This document shows positions 6,803 to 7,801 of a DNA stretch of 7,801 nt, one piece after another. Both the position numbers and the translations under genes were made by a program. The notes beneath the pieces are model-generated. The model saw only the letters and a list, made by a program, of their open reading frames with translations. It was not told the origin of the DNA and searched no databases. Source of the stretch: Ignavibacteria bacterium (GTDB lineage Bacteria; Bacteroidota; Ignavibacteria; Ignavibacteriales; Ignavibacteriaceae); NCBI GenBank assembly GCA_029863735.1, contig JAOTUT010000057.1, positions 1-7,801 of the forward strand, in the 5' to 3' direction. Each line of letters begins with the position of its first letter. The stretch's first letter is position 1.

Positions 6803-7167
6803 AAACGATTCTTTACAATGCTCTGATTGCGGTCTCAGGGCTTTCGACTTATATGAACGTGAATGATATATTTGCTTCATTTACTCAGGCTGCAAATAGC
6901 GGGTATTATATTATATTTACGAGAATATCGGGAACGCCTGAATACAACAAAGAGAGAAACATTGCAAAGGAAAACGGATTGTTTCAGATTGATATATTTG
7001 GAGCTAAATATGAAACAGTTGTAACAATAGGAAATTTAATTATTGCCGATTTTGAGGGAAAAGAAAATAGTGATTATAGTTTTTATATTGAAAACACAGG
7101 AAGGGATTTCGAAGAAGAAAAACAATTCAGGCGTTCCATTGATGTAATGCTTGAAATTAACAATTAA
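6799..7167 (+). CDS. DUF3168-like tail terminator/completion protein, apparent ATA start
   Basis: From ATA 6799 the product is 122 residues; from the first ATG (6853) it would be only 104. The longer form is preferred because its first 16 codons encode ETILYNALIAVSGLST, nearly identical to the start of the ORF at 3383, and a good Shine-Dalgarno precedes the ATA. DUF3168-type signs are the N-terminal helix, the strand YYIIFTRISGTPEYN, QIDIFGAKYETV, and a closing strand with RRSIDVMLEIN. In siphophages such proteins join or cap the tail at the head end, and the gene usually sits directly before the major tail-tube gene, as it does here. The frame is intact to TAA 7165-7167. A single base (A6801) both destroys an ATG and creates the stop of the holin-like gene. 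Family assignment moderate; start uncertain. Confidence 0.7.
   Translation: METILYNALIAVSGLSTYMNVNDIFASFTQAANSGYYIIFTRISGTPEYNKERNIAKENGLFQIDIFGAKYETVVTIGNLIIADFEGKENSDYSFYIENTGRDFEEEKQFRRSIDVMLEINN
6802..6848 (+). repeat. Downstream copy of the diverged direct repeat flanking the cassette
   Basis: This is the partner of 3386-3432 (36 of 47 identical, in the same codon frame). Differences are mainly at synonymous or conservative positions, such as Phe to Tyr. That points to paralogous gene starts rather than a fresh target-site duplication. Confidence 0.85.
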
Positions 7168-7177
7168 TTAAATAAAT

Positions 7178-7184
7178 AAAGGAG
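7178..7184 (+). promoter_or_regulatory. Strong Shine-Dalgarno AAAGGAG of the first tail-tube gene
   Basis: AAAGGAG sits 6 bases before ATG 7191 in an otherwise A/T-only leader (7168-7180) that should be unstructured. This suits high expression of a major structural protein. Confidence 0.8.
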
Positions 7185-7190
7185 CCAGTT

Positions 7191-7610
7191 ATGGCAACTT
7201 ACAATGGTACTGATTTGAGGGTTTTTCTTGAAGGCGATTTAATAGCCGGTGAAGGAGAATGTTCTATCAGTTTTTCGCAAGATCCCCGGGAAGTTAATAA
7301 CAAGGACTCCGGTCGTTGGCAGGAATACGAGGAGGGAATGTTAGGTGCGGAAGTCAGCGTATCTGGTATGGTAATCTATCCGGCGTTGGGTAATATTACA
7401 ACGCTTTACGATCAGTTGGTTGCCTCGGGAACTGTCACATTGGTATTTGGCATTAATGATAATGGTTCGGTTGACACGACTGAAGTTAGATATTCCGGTG
7501 AATTTGTTTGTACCGGAATAGAAGATTCGGGAGCCAACAGAGAAACCAGGGCATTTAATGCTACGTTTATTTCGAGCGGTACAGTTAGCAGACTGCCTGC
7601 CGCATCTTAA
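7191..7610 (+). CDS. Major tail-tube protein, TP901-1 family, copy 1
   Basis: The product has 139 residues, a usual length for a tube protein. The features match the TP901-1-type phage major tail protein family: NGTDLRVFLEGDLIAGEGEC at the start, then 'DPREVNNKDSGRW' and 'EEGMLGAEVSVSG' (the tag that usually reads '...T.KDSG.W.E...G...W..S..G'), a middle helix (ALGNITTLYDQLVASG), and closing strands 'VRYSGEFVCTGIEDSG', 'TRAFNATFISSG'. Such proteins stack as hexameric rings to make the tail tube. It follows the tail terminator gene, the canonical siphophage order, and is followed at once by a second related gene. A strong Shine-Dalgarno precedes it. No signal peptide or enzyme motif is seen. 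Confidence 0.85.
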   Translation: MATYNGTDLRVFLEGDLIAGEGECSISFSQDPREVNNKDSGRWQEYEEGMLGAEVSVSGMVIYPALGNITTLYDQLVASGTVTLVFGINDNGSVDTTEVRYSGEFVCTGIEDSGANRETRAFNATFISSGTVSRLPAAS

Positions 7611-7618
7611 AATATAAG

Positions 7619-7636
7619 ATAAGGAGGCGGCCTTAT
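7619..7636 (+). promoter_or_regulatory. Inverted repeat enclosing the Shine-Dalgarno and start of the second tube gene
   Basis: ATAAGG (7619-7624), loop AGGCGG, then CCTTAT (7631-7636) form a perfect 6-bp stem. The stem takes in half of the AAGGAGG site (7621-7627) and the first two bases of the ATG at 7635. If it folds in mRNA it would reduce initiation on this gene, unlike the open leader of copy 1. Confidence 0.5.
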
Positions 7637-7801
7637 GGCTACTTTTAATGGTACAAATCTAAGGGTTTATTATGATACTGGTAGCGGAGACACGCTCATA
7701 GCCGGTGAGGGCGAATGTTCAATAACCATCAACCATGATCCCCGCAATGCCAATACCAAAGATTCCGGTAAATGGAGGACATCCGCAGAGGGGGAATACT
7801 C
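7635..7801 (+). CDS. Tail-tube protein paralogue, copy 2, 3' partial
   Basis: The frame is open from ATG 7635 to the window edge (55 codons). AAGGAGG lies 7 bases upstream. The N-terminus (MATFNGTNLRVYYDTGSGDT, LIAGEGECSI, DPRNANTKDSGKW, SAEGEY) closely follows copy 1: MATxNGTxLRV, a shared LIAGEGECSI block, 'DPR..N.KDSG.W' and an EG pair. A short insertion (DTGSGDT against LEGD) marks the first loop. It is therefore a tandem duplicate of the tube gene. It could be a second ring protein, a tube variant with an extra domain, or a minor tube protein at the tip or the head end. Its full length and C-terminal domains lie outside the window. Confidence 0.8.
   Translation, partial: MATFNGTNLRVYYDTGSGDTLIAGEGECSITINHDPRNANTKDSGKWRTSAEGEY

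Overview
The window looks like part of the late structural region of a tailed phage or prophage (Caudoviricetes, probably siphovirus-like). All supported genes lie on the + strand. They are packed with gaps of 0-25 bases or with short stop/start overlaps, as in one long late operon. I see no tRNA, rRNA, CRISPR array, transposase, integrase or clear terminator. The host cannot be fixed from the sequence. Two gene products carry Sec-type signal peptides, and one ends in a 'LFAQ'-like cleavage region often seen in the Bacteroidota/FCB superphylum. The base composition is moderately AT-rich. A phage of an uncultured FCB-type bacterium is my best guess, as inference only.

Region 1 (1-3383): a large fibre/baseplate-like protein that is open at the left edge and full of degenerate internal repeats; a compact subtilisin-like protein with five tandem copies of a 9-residue basic repeat at its C-terminus; and a 110-residue protein resembling small beta-sandwich proteins found next to phage fibre genes. 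The three genes are coupled by overlaps. Region 2 (3383-3511) is a 42-codon ORF whose first 17 residues match the start of a second gene 3.4 kb downstream (14 of 16 after the start codon). It looks like the stump of a duplicated tail-terminator gene.

Region 3 (3522-6802) is a cassette lying between those two related sequences. It holds a secreted right-handed beta-helix protein with an inserted LamG-like domain, a small secreted protein of unknown function, and a 59-residue holin-like membrane protein. Region 4 (6799-7801) returns to core tail morphogenesis: a DUF3168-like tail terminator/completion protein that appears to start at ATA, then two tandem paralogous tail-tube proteins of the TP901-1 type. 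The second tube gene runs off the right edge, and its ribosome binding site and start codon lie in a perfect inverted repeat.

Taken together, the core tail genes (terminator and tube) sit downstream of a block of fibre and cell-surface genes. The duplicated terminator start suggests that the secreted beta-helix cassette entered, or was exchanged, at the beginning of the terminator gene. The most noteworthy points are the duplicated gene start flanking the cassette, the ATA start that shares one base with the upstream stop codon, the compact subtilisin-like protein with its 27-bp tandem repeat, and the paired tube genes with a possible translational hairpin.
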